DNA from: Polytrichum commune | Lineage: Eukaryota; Streptophyta; Polytrichopsida; Polytrichales; Polytrichaceae | Length of the DNA: 64,000 nucleotides | Direction of reading: 5' to 3' | Assembly (NCBI GenBank): GCA_950295325.1 | Contig: OX485806.1 | Location: forward strand, 32,800,001 to 32,864,000 | Part shown: positions 1 through 12,389 of the stretch, piece after piece | Numbering within the stretch: the stretch's first letter is position 1 | Layout: every line of letters begins with the position of its first letter | Program-made: the position numbers and the translations under genes | The notes under the pieces: model-generated | The model's database searches: none | What the model saw: only the letters and a program-made list of their open reading frames with translations | What the model was told of the DNA's origin: nothing

Positions 1-788
1 GGTTGCATAATTAGCATCTAGGTATGGAGGTGTTATTCAATTCATTTACTTAATCATGCACCTCTATCTGATTGGTGTGTGATTAGGTGAGGATCAAAGA
101 ACACACACCGTAAAGATCCACATAGTTAAAAGAGATTGAACTACATCTTCAAATTTTTATTAACTACTCTACACTCAGTATGATCACAATTGAAAAGACC
201 TAAGTTTTTAGTTAAAGTCAACAAACATGCACTTCCAATAACTATAACTAAATTAGGGGAGGTCCAATGTTACTCCGATTTGTCATGATGCTTCGTTGTA
301 TATTTACTAATGCAACATAAGTTTCGTTGTGTAAATCAAATTGGTAGAAGCTGGAGAGCGAGAAAATGAATTGAATAACACCAACATATACCTTAGCAAA
401 ACTTCTGCATCAAGAAAGTAGCAGCATCACAAAGATCAATATTGCCATCAATGAAACCCTCAACAAAGGAATATGCCACACATAAATCTATATGTACAAG
501 TCTGTCCAGAAGAACTTATTTCAAATCATTCCAAGCATTCTAACTGGAGCTCATGTAATCAGCATCCAGTAACAACACTTCCGCAACCAGAAACTACATT
601 GATTATCCCAATTAGTGAAGGTGCTACTAATTCTTGAAGCAAGCATTATTTAGCCATATTTCAAAGTTACTAAGGTTGAAATTTTATTAAGTGCTATTAA
701 ATTCATGAACACATGTTCTTCTGCCATAGATTTCAAGAGAATTAATGCATGTTCTAAGGTGTTTGTAGAGTGATAATTTCTTTTATAT
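1..788. other. Gene-free AT-rich stretch
   Basis: I see no credible coding region, RNA gene or repeat boundary here. The sequence is AT-rich and open frames are short and without recognisable motifs. Confidence 0.5.
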
Positions 789-792
789 ATGA

Positions 793-1601
793 GGGGGCAT
801 TCACGGTTGGGGTACTACTTTTGGGTGTCTAACGGAAAAAAGACTTTTTTAGATAACTTCACATGCTTGGTATGCTTAGATTTGTATTGTGAAGCATATT
901 TTGGATCATACCTACAATTCATACTCCATATTGAGTACACCGACAAAGTTAATTTAGAAGGAATAGGGTCATCTAAGATATCATTTTGATTCCTTAAAGG
1001 ACATTTAGGAGTGATGTCTTAATTGTTCACCTTAGGATCAAGGAATGAAAAGGACAACAAGAATTAATCGAAACGATCCCAATTTTTTTCCTCACAATCA
1101 TCGTTCAAGTGTGTACCAACAGAACCAAAAATGTATTGAATACCAATTGCCCAACTTTACATGTGGCACCAAACATGGCCAAAAATACATATAATCACGG
1201 CCACACCTAAAAGGAACTTTTAGTATTAGAATTGGACAAAAACAATTATACGAATGGACACATGACACTTATACCAAGGTTCCAAGATGCAAAACAGGAA
1301 ATAATTGACCACCAATGCACACCTAAATAACAAAAAATGCCATTGATGTGGCCCAAACAAGTCATTTGATCCCTTTTCAAGTTTTATGACTTATCTACTT
1401 ATTTCATAGGGAATTCTCTATTATTGGTGATTATTTAATAAGAAATAATATCTTTCTTGATATAGCCTATGAACTATCTACTTATTTATTTAAAATTTAT
1501 TGATCAAATAATAGTAAATTATGATAAACACCGAAATCCACTAGTTCATAAGTTCTTAAGTCCTTTGTCCCAAAGGTAGTACCTCAACCGTGAATGCCCC
1601 C
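793..1601. mobile_element. Non-autonomous TIR element (809 bp) with 4-bp ATGA duplication
   Basis: The ends are inverted repeats of about 33 bp that start GGGGGCATTCACGGTTG on the left and end with its reverse complement on the right, with few mismatches. The element is flanked on both sides by ATGA (789-792 and 1602-1605), a likely target-site duplication. The inside is AT-rich and has no convincing coding capacity; the short frame that starts in the left repeat is probably chance. The superfamily cannot be assigned from a 4-bp duplication alone. Confidence 0.7.
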
Positions 1602-1802
1602 ATGAAAACACATGCTTGTTAGTGAATAATGTCAAGTGGCAATACTTTCAGTGACTAGTGCCAAATGCTAGGTGTGAGGACAAATCCACCACCCTTAAGC
1701 GTCCTAGTCCGGGTGATGACTTTGAGAATCACATTTATCTATTACAACATTGAACCATGTACAAGGTAATTTTCATGTTCAATTGAACATGTGTGGTCTC
1801 GC

Positions 1803-1967
1803 TCATTGTGCTTTATTAATGTTGGCCTCTTGGCTTGTGCTAGAGTTGGCTTTCTCAAGAGTCCAACCCGCGGCTTTAGCCGCGCATGCCCTTACGGACA
1901 TTCCCCTCACTCTTTTGATCTTCACCCCCTCTATCTTGCCATTGCAAGAGTCCTTCACATTCTCCAT
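1803..1967 (-). CDS. Short conserved reading frame inside LTR-like element 1 (54 aa)
   Basis: From the ATG at 1967 this frame encodes a small basic peptide. Its core, about residues 21-40, reads RG-S-RAC-AKAAGWTLEK. The related element at 11745-13589 has the same frame at the same relative place, alignable over 53 codons without a gap and with about 60% identical residues, while the surrounding DNA contains indels. That suggests past selection on a peptide or a gag/leader exon. The function is unknown. The frame could be part of a spliced transcript, because in the other copy it is followed by a donor-like AAGTGAGT. Confidence 0.4.
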   Translation of the reverse strand: MENVKDSCNGKIEGVKIKRVRGMSVRACAAKAAGWTLEKANSSTSQEANINKAQ

Positions 1968-2279
1968 TAATAATGCAAGTAAGTTATTTTGAACGATAGG
2001 TGCAAGTGTTGAAAAACACTTTACTCTATAGTCAATGTTACATTTAGTCATATGAGACTTCCACACTCCTTGCCTATCTTATTGAGCCTAACACTTGCCT
2101 AATAACTATTTTAGTCTACGATTGGTTTAACACCCTATTGGGTAGTTTAGTGGCACCCTCCACACAATCTTAGCCTTAGCTTACTACTTCTACCAACTGT
2201 CCAATTAGCCATGGGTACAACTCCCGCCTAGTTACCGGTAGCCCCTTGGTAGCCTCGGATTCCACCACTTAGTACTCCT

Positions 2280-2745
2280 TATACCCGCAAAGCCACAGTC
2301 TCGGCTGCTCAGCTTATACTAGCAAGCCACAGTCTCGGCTGCCCAGCTTATACCAGCAAAGCCACAGTCTCGGCTGCCCAGCTTAAAGCCAGCAAGGCCA
2401 CAGTCTCGGCTGCCCAGCTTATACCAGCAAAGCCACAGTCTCGGCTGCCCAGCTTAAAGCCAGCAAGGCCACAGTCTCGGCTCCTCAGCTTACACCAGCA
2501 AAGCCACAGTCTCGGTTGCACAGCTTAAAGCCAGCAAGGCCACAGTCTCGGCTCCTCAGCTTATACCAACAAGCCACAGTCTCGGCTGTCCAGCTTAAAG
2601 CCAGCAAGGCCACAGTCTCGGCTCCTTAGCTTATACCAGCAAGCCACAGTCTCGGCTGCCTAGCTTATACCAGCAAAGCCACAGTTTCGGCTCCTCAGCT
2701 TATACCAGCAAGGCCACAGTCTCGGCTGCCACAGCTAATACCAGC
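2280..2745. repeat. Minisatellite of about 33-37 bp units, GCCACAGTCTCGGCT core
   Basis: At least a dozen units share the core GCCACAGTCTCGGCT followed by a CAGCTTA and CCAGCAA segment. Two unit types alternate, one with 'ataccag' and one with 'aaagccag'. The array lies inside LTR-like element 1 and does not encode an obvious repeat protein. Confidence 0.85.
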
Positions 2746-3484
2746 AAAGGTCCTATTGACTATATGTCAATTCTATTGGGCTAGCTACCCTTAATGCAAC
2801 CCTTCTAATTCACTTAATCAAAGGTTTTTTTTTTTTAGTTCTTCTTCCCCTTGCTCCTAAGTCATGAACTAATCTAACACACTACTTTTGCTAACTACCA
2901 CCTAATCACTACATGTAAACTTAAACTCTAGAGCTCCCTCACTTGGGAGGCCTTGAGAAAGAGAGCTTAACTAATTAACTTCACTAAAACTAATGTCACA
3001 CACACGTGGCTCAAGCTCTTAAGAGCTTGCTCCCTTGAGAGCGCTTGATGGAGAGAGTTGCAAATGAGAGAAAGAACACCTTAAGTAGCAAAGAGGGAGA
3101 GAGGGAGAGAGGGAGAGAGGGAGAGAGAGGTGAGGATAGGGTGAGAGGATTAGCACCTCCAATCACAATCCTTTAACCCTCTCCTCCAAAGTAGGGACTA
3201 ATCCCCATCCACCAAGCTTCCTTCTTCCTAAACTACCAAGGTGGATCCAAAAGTGGGCATTTAACCCGCGGAGCTCACCTTGCTTCACCTTACCCACTAC
3301 CCACATAATCAAGGCATCCTCTTATTGAAATCAAACCTTGAAATAACTACACCACACATTCTAATGCCTAAACTTAAATCCACACCACACTTCACTCTTT
3401 TTATGTTTTGTGAATAATCAAAGTCAAACTAAAATTGGTTTCGAAGAGTTAATCACCACATGTGGGCACCATTTTGGGCTCACA

Positions 3485-4215
3485 CCAGGACTTGAGTCAA
3501 TAATGTTTCTATAAATAGTCTTGTCAATGAATAGTGCCGGGATAAACAATGCTTCCTATATCTTTTGGTGGCACGAACTTTGTAGTGTTAAAAAATGTAA
3601 TATCACCGTCACTAATTTCCCACACTCAACACTAGCTCTCCCTCATCAATTGGGAGAATCAATGTAGCAAGCATTTAGAATAGCACCACATAGACCAACA
3701 TTGCTCCCAGTCATAGAGACCTAAACCAAAAAGAAAAACATGACAAACATGACAATTAGATATGTACAACAACCCTGTAATACACAAAGCACACGCCATC
3801 CCATTTCGGCTACAATTATTCCCAACCAACACACACAACATGGAGTTCCATAACCTACATGCCTACATAACAAAGAACACAAAGCACTTGAACTCAATAG
3901 TGCCAAAGCTAAATTCGCATATGTCAACGAATGGATCTCCAATGAACATATAGACCACAAACTCTCAAAGCACTTTTGGAAAACACCTAATATTTATAAC
4001 GCACATATCACACAAACACTCAAATTTTCATATGCACAATACATGGGTAACCACCGCAAACACATATTCTAGCCACTAACCTACCCAAACCAAAACTGCA
4101 CATTATTCTCAAACAACGAAATTGACACATGGCCTCACCTGCTATCAAATTATACCAACCAATACCTTAGGGCCAAACCACACGGCCGGCAGGGAGGCCG
4201 AACCGTGGGTTTGGA
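3485..4215. other. Gene-free stretch
   Basis: I find no recognisable gene. Short frames on both strands lack motifs and overlap each other. Confidence 0.4.
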
Positions 4216-5151
4216 TTGGTGCAGAGATCGTTGAGGTTACCAGATGGATGCCTGCCTCATCGCCGGCATTCTGACGTGGCCTGGAAGTCTGGTTTCCAGG
4301 AGTTCCAGGGGCCGGAGCCTAGAACTCCGACTTCCAAGCGCCGCGGGCCCACCCAACGCAGCCACGTCGACCTCGCCTGCCTGCCTGCCTTCCTCGCCCT
4401 CGGCCCTCCTCGGAGGCTTCCTGGCAGCTGCCGGGGTGGTGCAGAGTGCCACCCGTCTGGTGGCGGGGTCCCACTCCCGGCGACGTGGCCACTGCTTGGT
4501 AGCCCCTAACCCTAGCCAGGAGCCCATCTTCCCCTGCCCCCCGTCTGGGGAGGCCCTTAAAGCCCTCCAAACAGCCCGGCACAACAAAGCAATCCACCTA
4601 ATCACCAATATCTTATAATCAAACAAACACACAAGATTCTTCACATGTGCATATGTAGGATAACATGACGGCATGGCATAGGACTCTACAACACTAGACT
4701 GGCTCCTATCCTACTCATGCAACACCAAGCCCATACACATGCCACGCCAGACTAAGACCAAATATCCTATGTATCACAAGCACCCCTAATGAAAACCAAC
4801 CCCCAAATAGGCCTAACACGTAATAACAATCTACAATTTATAGAATTCACTTACTGTCGTGATAGATTTTTACTCACGACCATTCGCAATAAACGTGTAA
4901 AATACAATCCATTGATAGATTGTCTTAGGAATATAAGTTGGAAAGCAAACCAACTCATCACCATTACAACATGTGTCAGAGGAACAGTTCATAAACAATC
5001 TAGAACAACACTCAAGCATATACAACTCTCAAAATTTGAAACCAAACGCTTAATGAAACAAATCCACAAACTAGCCATTAATTGCCTCATATACCTAGTA
5101 CTCAACAAAACAAAATTAGACAACAAACAAACTCCAATAAACCGATCCTAA
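4216..5151 (+). pseudogene. C-terminal remnant of a non-LTR retrotransposon polyprotein
   Basis: Around 4560-4615 the plus strand reads a TARHNKAIHLI motif. This resembles the segment that follows the RNase H and CCHC region in some plant and algal non-LTR elements. After several stops, 4789-5151 is open for 120 codons and contains FTYCRDR, a VRGTVHK motif and a basic tail ending near NKTKLDN. This looks like the restriction-endonuclease-like C-terminal part of such an element. The reverse-transcriptase part is absent, so this is a 5'-truncated, decayed copy. The same motif family recurs at 30417-30881. Assignment is by motif memory only. Confidence 0.5.
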
Positions 5152-5490
5152 CACCAAACACCCAAGCAACAAACTGACCTAATAACAACTACATATTAAT
5201 ATACATGGTGATCACCTTTCGCAAGAAAAGGAAGTACTCCTACATTGAAACTTGATAAAACATGATCAAAGTAGACAAGAACAATCACCCATTCATGTCA
5301 GCGCACCAAAAGCACCAATGTCCATTTAGTTTTGATTTTATTATACGTAAAGAAGTATAATTGTCCACTCTGGAATATATTGTCTACCTGTATCTCATCA
5401 CAAGTAGCCTTTATGTTGAGCCTGCTCCTGGATTAATGTGTTTGGAAAGTGCAACGGCTACAAGACTCACATTACCATGACACAGTTTGA

Positions 5491-5720
5491 ACCAGGGCTC
5501 GGGGAGAACCTGCGGTTAGTTACAGATGAACCGGTTGAATTTGAGAAATAACCAGTTGAAGTTCGAGACTTCAGGAGAATTACCATTCATTTTACAGGAA
5601 TCTATAGCATAGACCTCAAATGAATGAAGCAAAACCGGAGGATTTCAACATGTAACCGGTTGGATTTAGAATCACTAGGATCTTGACCAACTATGCCCAA
5701 AACATCCCGGGCACTGTTTG
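5491..5720 (+). mobile_element. MITE-like repeat, CCGGTT family, copy 1
   Basis: A short dispersed repeat that begins near CTCGGGGAGAACC and ends near the degenerate CATCCCGGGCACTG. It contains the hallmarks GATGAACCGGTTGA and AACATGTAACCGGTTGGA. Five more copies occur in the window (about 26025, 26541, 27657, 29052 and 32648). Ends are imperfectly inverted (consensus CARTGRTCGGGGAG). Confidence 0.6.
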
Positions 5721-6147
5721 AACATAACAAGGAGGCTTACACAGCCATTGGTATTCATTTCTTCTTTGTGAGGGAGAACCACACACGCCATGGACTCTTC
5801 CCGAAGCGACACACTTGTCTATGAACACTTAGCACTTGCTTCACAAACTATGAAATGATGGTCTATGAACACTTATTACTTGCTTCACAAACTATGAAAT
5901 GATGGTAACAATGTTACAGGTCTGTTTGTGTTGCCCCTCATTATTGGCAGTCACCCTCTACATATTCTCTTCTTATCCTTATTATCCTTGAGATCACATT
6001 CAACAGTAGCCATTAGCCATGGCTAAAACTCTGTTTCTTACTCTCAGGAAATCCTACTTTTACCCTGCTGATTTAGCTAGGCCTTAACACTTTAATCCCT
6101 AGCAAGCTAACTCAAACTTTGTCCACTTTGGGCTGGATAATACCTCA

Positions 6148-6175
6148 AACACTATATTCGTTAATTGGAGACTTT
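6148..6175 (+). repeat. Left terminal inverted repeat of element A
   Basis: Starts AACACTATATTCG and matches the reverse complement of 24279-24306 at 27 of 28 positions. The same start is seen at 61200 (element C) and, in the right-end version, at 41205 (element B). It is followed by a short self-complementary AGACTTTGGAAAGTCT. Confidence 0.9.
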
Positions 6176-6387
6176 GGAAAGTCTCAAAATAAATTGGACC
6201 CGTAGTTTCGGATGCGAATATTGTGAACGTAGCGAACATGGGGAACATGGGGAACAATGGCAACATAATGCTTTAAAGATCCATATGTGATGAATATATA
6301 TGTTTCTAAATATAGTAATTATTCAGTTGATAATCAAAACTATGCCAACACAATATTCCAATGACACGAAATTGCAAATTAGCATCT

Positions 6388-6671
6388 GCAATATAATTAT
6401 ATAGTTTAGGGTCCACATCCGTAAAAACACAGACAAAAAAAACATTTGGATTCCACATCCATAAATCAATGCATCCATGCAATATAATTATATAGTTTAG
6501 GGTCCACATCCGTAATAACACAAACATAAAAAGCATTTGGATTCCACATCCGTAAATCAACGCATCCATGCAATATAATTATATAGTTTAGGGTCCACAT
6601 CCGTGAAAACACAAACATAAAAAACATTTGGATTCCACATCCGTAAATCAATGCATCCATGCAATATAATT
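6388..6671. repeat. Subterminal tandem repeat, three units of 91 bp
   Basis: The phrase GCAATATAATTATATAG recurs at 6388, 6479 and 6570 and starts again at 6661, a fixed 91-bp period. Each unit holds two copies of a CACATCCGTAA-type half-site, the same sequence as one arm of the palindromes found elsewhere in the element. Subterminal repeats often bind the transposase in large plant DNA transposons, so this may be the left-end recognition array. Confidence 0.8.
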
Positions 6672-6786
6672 GTAATCTATAAAATTGCTATAAAATGTGT
6701 CTAATATAGTATTCGACCCCAATGTCATATATTTTATGAAAAACCAATACACATTCAAATATCTTTGGTCCAAACCTACGTCAATA

Positions 6787-9700
6787 TCATTCACCATCTT
6801 CATCTTCAGCTTCATTTCCATTCTCGACATTGTTTTCTGCAGCAGCAATACGTGCCAAGTTGTCTTTGGCAAAATCTATATGTTTTTGGGGGATGGTCAT
6901 TGTTTCAGTTTTGGAACCTTTGCGTGGTTTCCAAGCACAAAGTATGGTATCCGTGTTTATCCATATTGGTTCGTATGCTGAGTCCATTGTCCATTTGAAA
7001 CATTTTTTCGTGTCCCACCCTAAATATGTGCGGAGCACATTTTGATCTTTGGTGCTTGGACGGCAATATTCCACCTCAATTTGACGAAAATTTGGGCTAG
7101 TTGGAACAAAATTTGGTGATGACAATGCTTTCACCAACCAAATCGGTTTAGGATGTTCCTCATCTCCATGACGTACGAGGACCATATAACCTTCGTAGCA
7201 ATCAATAGCCACACGAAATGATGGAGCCGGACGATTACGAGCAGGGCCAACATAATGGTCGTCCGCCGCGAACTCTTCACGGACGTCCCCATTGTTGAAG
7301 AACATGGCCTCAGATTCCACGATTGTCACTCGGCTTAGTGGCCAAAAACCTTGTGTCAAACATGATGGTCTATCGTCTTCGGGTGCTAGCAACGCTGAGC
7401 GGATGCGATCCCAATACGCAATCAATGGTTTGTGGGTATCCCGAACACGTCTTGTGATGTCTTCCTCGCACAAATCTTTCCAGTACTCGATGAATCCAGA
7501 TATACCTTTGATGATTTCTGGTCCATTCTTCATGGGGTTGGGTTTGCAAGGCTTCGGCTCCCTATCAGGTAGCATACATTTGCCATCTTCGTTTTGGCGC
7601 CATACGAGTATCCCTTCCTCTGGACCCCAATTCGGGGAGGTACACAATACTTTGAATTGCATGGCCGGCAGATCATCATCACGCATATAGAATCGGAATT
7701 GTTGAGCCTTGGTATGGCCCACTAAGCGGTCACCTCCCTTAAGAATGAATGGTTTGATAAACGATTTGAAATCGGGCACTTTTTCAATCAAATGCGGGAT
7801 GACTGGCACATTATCCAAATCCATGTACGATTTCATGAGAAGAGGAATTGTGGGAAAATCCTCCTCGTGCAACTTCATACTCCAACGTCCGAATGAAGCG
7901 TCAATGTCATCGTGCGTGTGGCCAACCATCAAAAAGACACAAACACTTCTTTGAAAATGCCCTTGGCTACGAGCAATGACCAAAAACAAAATACGTATCG
8001 ACATTTGTTGTCCTTGGCACAATTATCAAATTGCATGTGTAGAGTTGGAGGCAAAGGTTTAGCAAAAACGGGTTGTTCATGCGGTTCTTACAGTGAAGAT
8101 AGGCAAACCTCCTTCCCCTCTAGCACAGCCTCATAAATCGGTGTTGTTCCACATCCAACAAAAAGAGCACAAGAAGATGATGTTGGCGGACTCTGAAGAT
8201 CTCGTAGAAGTTTTGCAAAAGACCCTACGGTATGATTGGTGTCGCCAGGATAGAAATCCAAGCCATAATGTGCATATTTCACGTCCACATGACCATGTGC
8301 GATCATACCTGCATTTAGCCACACAAATTGTATATATGAATGAAATTCAAAAATTTCCCCAAGCAAGCAAAATAATGTACACTTACGGACGTACATCCGT
8401 AAATCTTAACAATGAGTATGTGGGCGCGCAAAAATAAATGTGAAAACCAACAAACCTGTGACAGATATTGGAAGCTTGAAATATCCATCTGTAGCCTTTA
8501 TTTTCCGCGCATAACAAGGGCACGCCGTCTTTGCATGGTCCATTTTGTTATGAATGATTGTCAAAACCTCATTCGGCCTCATTATCGATAATGCGCGATT
8601 CTTGTAGTAGTCTTGACGGTGTGCCTCCTGGTTGTTGACATGCTCAATGTATTTTAGTTGATGTCGGTTGTGGGACTCAGTCCCAATGGGATGTGCATCT
8701 CGAAGGCCTTTATATTTCTCACAAGCAGAACACTTGGCAAACTTATCCCCAAGTCTCTTCGTAATGTATTCTGCGAATTGTTGATTCTTGATCACACTCA
8801 ATTTTGACAACGAAATCGGCCCACATCCAGTCTTTTCGCCAACTTCATTAACATCCATAAGTATGTTCTTCCATTTTGTCCCTGTAGGCAAAACCATCTG
8901 AACAACCTTTTCCCCCGACGGCAGAGTCCGCGTCTTGTGTGGCATCGCATCTGCCAATGGCATAATGATGGTTGATAGTGTTACAGCCGCTTGGAGTGTT
9001 GCCTCCCTGGGCTTCTTTGTGCCAGAGTTGCCATGGAACCGAGAACGGCGTCCTTGCATCGAGTAGTTCCGGAACCTATAAAAATCTGCCTTTGAAACTG
9101 CATGTATAATGTACCATGCCTTGCAACATATCTCTACATTTTCCAAGGTCACAACCTTACGACGTTCGACATCAAGGTGCATGTTGCGATGGACTTCAAG
9201 TTTCTTTGCAGATCGCATACGAAAGTCCGCGAGCCACATCTCTTATCTCAAAGATTTGATCTTGTCACGGGGAAATAGTTGGCAACATCTCTTTGCACAA
9301 CAATCCTTTGTTGCTACGGACCTAATAGATGCATCTCCCAATGTTTGATCTCGACGACGTTGCGTGGGTTCACGAGGCAAACGAAAGGAATCATATTTAC
9401 GCCGACCTATTCTAAGGCGCGTTGTGGAGAACAAAGCCGATTGCATTTGATCAAAACGGCGGGAATGATTCCACAAGCTGACACCATCATGAAGAACACT
9501 GCGCAACGGCCATCGACGAAGAGAGAATCTCCAACCAGAAGGCACTTCCAACGGATGTAAGGAATTCAAAATGCACACCCCCACATCTTCTTCCCCAAGG
9601 GGATTTGCATCAATACAATCCGTAGGATTCGAGTTCCGACAAACACCATCGGCCACCGGGACGCCACATCCATTGACTAGGACGACATCAAGATCAATCC

Positions 9701-9860
9701 ACTGCTCCCGCGAATAACCCTCACATGGTGGAAGAAATTCATCCTCTACATTGGCGACACCAATTATAGTATCTTATTCCACGACAACTTCAAACTCGCT
9801 ATCATAGCTTGACGCTTCCGAAAAAAATTCAACCCCACTATCACCGACGTTGGAATCCAT
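6787..9860 (-). pseudogene. Transposase-like gene of element A (GHTHDDID / DUF7869-type), inactivated
   Basis: Two exons, 9860-8456 and 8308-6787, separated by a 147-bp GT-AG intron that contains a palindrome. Together they cover about 975 codons. In order they show an acidic N-terminus starting MDSNVGDSG, a basic cysteine cluster (KDCCAKRCC), a CSACEKYKGLRD zinc-binding-like motif, DKMDHAK-type and CPCYARK segments, a DNCAKDNK motif and then VGHTHDDIDASFGRWS. The last block is typical of a eukaryotic family (DUF7869) that I believe to be transposon-encoded with an RNase-H-like core; that is family memory. Compared with the copy at 61605-64000, this copy has a stop TAA at 8088-8090 where the other has CCA (Pro), and a 1-bp deletion near 7931-7936. 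Further in-frame TAA stops lie at 9243-9245 and 9774-9776. It is therefore dead as annotated. Confidence 0.75.
8383..8402. repeat. Palindrome in the transposase-like gene intron
   Basis: TTACGGACGTACATCCGTAA, a near-perfect 20-bp palindrome of the element-wide family. It lies in the only intron seen in the transposase-like gene. Confidence 0.85.
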
Positions 9861-9989
9861 GGCCACTACAAGAAAGCCCAATGAAGAGTATGTCAAAATA
9901 TCCCATTCAATAAATGTCATGGATAGCCCTAACGCTTATTATTGTCAATGAAACACAATCTGAACAATAGTTGATATCATGGCTTGGAA

Positions 9990-10850
9990 ACAAAGACACA
10001 TTGGTATACGAACGTGCGTCCGTATACCTCCATGTAACAACATTAGCAGCGCAAGCACACGCGCATACGGATACATTTATGTGTTCATAGTCAGCGGAAA
10101 GGTGATGACAACCAAAACACCACTGATTTATGGACGCGCATCCGTAAATCGGCTCGTGCACAGAGTGCAGTATCATGCTAAACCACAACATAGGTATACG
10201 GACGCGCGTCCGTAAAAATGCAGTCCTAGACATGGTGGTTCAGGGAAGCGAGAGGTCCTGGCAACACGACCATGTATACGCAGGCCTGACGACACATGAA
10301 ATTTGAAGAGGTTATCATACACGCTTCCTACTATGTTCTATCAATGTCAAATATTATACTATGACACATAGGGTGATGTAGGCTAAGGGATGCGAGCTCC
10401 CAACCCTTCATGACCGTACAGTCTCTGTGCAATCCCCTACATGGCACATGGTCAACATTATGGCAACAAAGGTTTCCAGGTTTACGGACGCGCGTCCGTA
10501 AACCTCTGTAGACCTTTGTACTAGCCTAGATACGATGTACAACGCGACAAGGGGTTCACGTTTTACGGACGCGCGTCCGTAAACTTCCATGGCAATATAT
10601 TCGCATTGTGGTACTCGACACGACACGTGGTGTAGGTGACATACAGACACGACACGACACGTGGTGTAGGTGACATACAGACTCAACACGACACGTGGTG
10701 TAGGTGACATATGGCACCAAAGGTATGGAGGTTTACGGACGCGCGTCCGTAAACCTCAACGTACATGAGTATTGGATCAAACAAATAAAGGTTCAAAGAA
10801 CCAATATGATTAAGGTTTACGGACGCGCGTCCGTAAATCTCCGTGATTTG
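9990..10850. repeat. Palindrome cluster 1 in the spacer upstream of the transposase-like gene
   Basis: Seven copies of the TTTACGGACGC/GCGTCCGTAAA palindrome lie at 10003-10026, 10125-10150, 10195-10216, 10479-10504, 10562-10583, 10728-10757 and 10816-10837. The copies at 10479 and 10728 are perfect over 26 and 30 bp; the first three carry an outer or central base change. They sit just upstream of the leftward gene's first ATG (9860), where promoters would be expected. Function is unknown; see findings. Confidence 0.9.
10618..10715. repeat. Tandem repeat, about 3 units of 34 bp
   Basis: CACGACACGTGGTGTAGGTG recurs three times at roughly 34-bp spacing, between palindromes. ACACGTGG is a G-box-like sequence, so transcription-factor binding is possible but not shown. 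Confidence 0.8.
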
Positions 10851-11744
10851 CGGCGTTAAAATTGGAACATTACACCAGAAAGGATAACTGTCCGAAATAA
10901 AAATCCAGCACACTACAAGGATCCGGAGAGTGCAACCCAAATACAAATTCTCTACCCTAATGGGTTCAGGGCTTGGGGTTTAGTGTATAATAGGTCCATG
11001 CAATAGGATCTTTACCTGCACAAAATCTGTAGCAGGAGCACATTACAAGGGTCCAAGGAGCGCAACCCACAACTGAGATGCAAAAAGAGTCCCGACGGTG
11101 GGGGGGTGTCCCCTTAAGTACTGATCGCTTTCCCTTGGATCCGTTTTCCAACATAGGATACCAGCCACCAACTATGTCTTATAAATACAAACCTAGCATT
11201 ACTACATTCCGTGTTCCAGCCTTACAATGGAATGTGTATTCATGTGGACAACATGCATAGACCATGAGTCCACATAATGACAAAGAAAAAGACATCTATG
11301 TATTTGTGGTATACAATAAAGTAGATTGGCTAATATTATATGAGCAATAAACATTGTTGAGAGGTGGTTTATTGGAGCAATAATATTGGAGTACCTAATA
11401 TGAAGAGTACATTTTAAAAAACGTAGACAAAAAATTATATAATCGTGTGAAAAATCAACCACAACAACAACAATAGTACATGGAGTATAAAAATACATGT
11501 AATCAAAATTAAATTAGCAACTACTTTATTGTTTTGCATACAATGTAATGGTATTGACCATAATATCATGCTATCTCCTCTCATCTTGCATTTAATATTA
11601 TAATTACATTGGCCACCACCTAACCATCCAACATTTATAATTTACCCACCTATACACACCTATACATAATTGTATTCATATCTGATACAGAAACTTTGAT
11701 TACCGTAAGGCCATGATAGTAGCACATCTATTGTCCTAGGTAAC
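10850..11744. other. Spacer of element A without a recognised gene
   Basis: No coding region with motifs was found. A low-complexity CCACAACAACAACAACAATAG stretch lies near 11458-11475. The stretch ends at the duplication GTAAC of the nested LTR-like element. Confidence 0.4.
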
Positions 11745-12389
11745 TGTGAGCCCAAAATGGTGCCCACATGTGGTGATTAACTCTTCGAAACCAATTTTAG
11801 TTTGACTTTGAGGTGTTATGATTATTCACAAAACATAAAAAGAGTGAAGTGTGGTGTGGATTTAAGTTTAGGCATTAGAATGTGTTGTGTAGTTAATTCA
11901 AGGTTTTATTTCAATAAGAGGATGCCTTGACTATGTGAGTAAGGTGAAGCAAGGTGAGCTCCGCGGGTTAAATGCCCACTTTTGGATCCACCTTGGTAGT
12001 TTAGGAAGAAGGAAGCTTGGTGGATGGGGATGAGTCCCTACTTTGAAGGAGAGGGTTAAAGGATTGTGATTGGAGGTGCTAATCCTCTCATCCTATCCTC
12101 ACCTCTCTCACCCTCTCTTCCCTCTCCCTCTTTGCTACTTAAGGTGTTTTTTCTCTCATTTTTTTCTCTCTCCATCAAGCGCTCTCAAGGGAGCAAGCTC
12201 AAAAGAGCTTGAGCCACGTGTGTGTGACATTAGTTTTTAGTGAAGTTAATTAGTTAAGCTCCCTCTCTCAAGTGAGAGAGCTTAAGTTGCATGTAGTGAT
12301 TAGGTTGTAGTTAGCTAGAGTAGTGTGTTAGATTAGCTCTTGACTTAGAAGCAAAAGAAAGAAAAGAAAAGAAGAATTTAGAAGACCTT

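Larger units (their letters stand above)
1673..3484 (-). mobile_element. LTR-like element 1 (solo LTR or TIR-type non-autonomous element)
   Basis: The element runs from TGTGAG to CTCACA and is flanked by ctagg / ccagg, a 5-bp duplication with one mismatch. It is an inverted relative of the element at 11745-13589; both ends match (the GCCCACATGTGG end and the end with CCACCCTTAAGCG). TG...CA ends, a 5-bp duplication and a length of 1.8 kb fit a solo LTR. The ends are however inverted over about 12 bp, so a TIR element is also possible. Inside are a minisatellite (2280-2745), a GGGAGA microsatellite (about 3081-3130) and a short conserved reading frame. No gag or pol is present. Confidence 0.7.

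Noticed and set aside
4237-4674. Overlapping GC-rich frames on both strands
   Set aside because: Only the plus-strand RHNK-containing frame has a known motif; the others are compositional.
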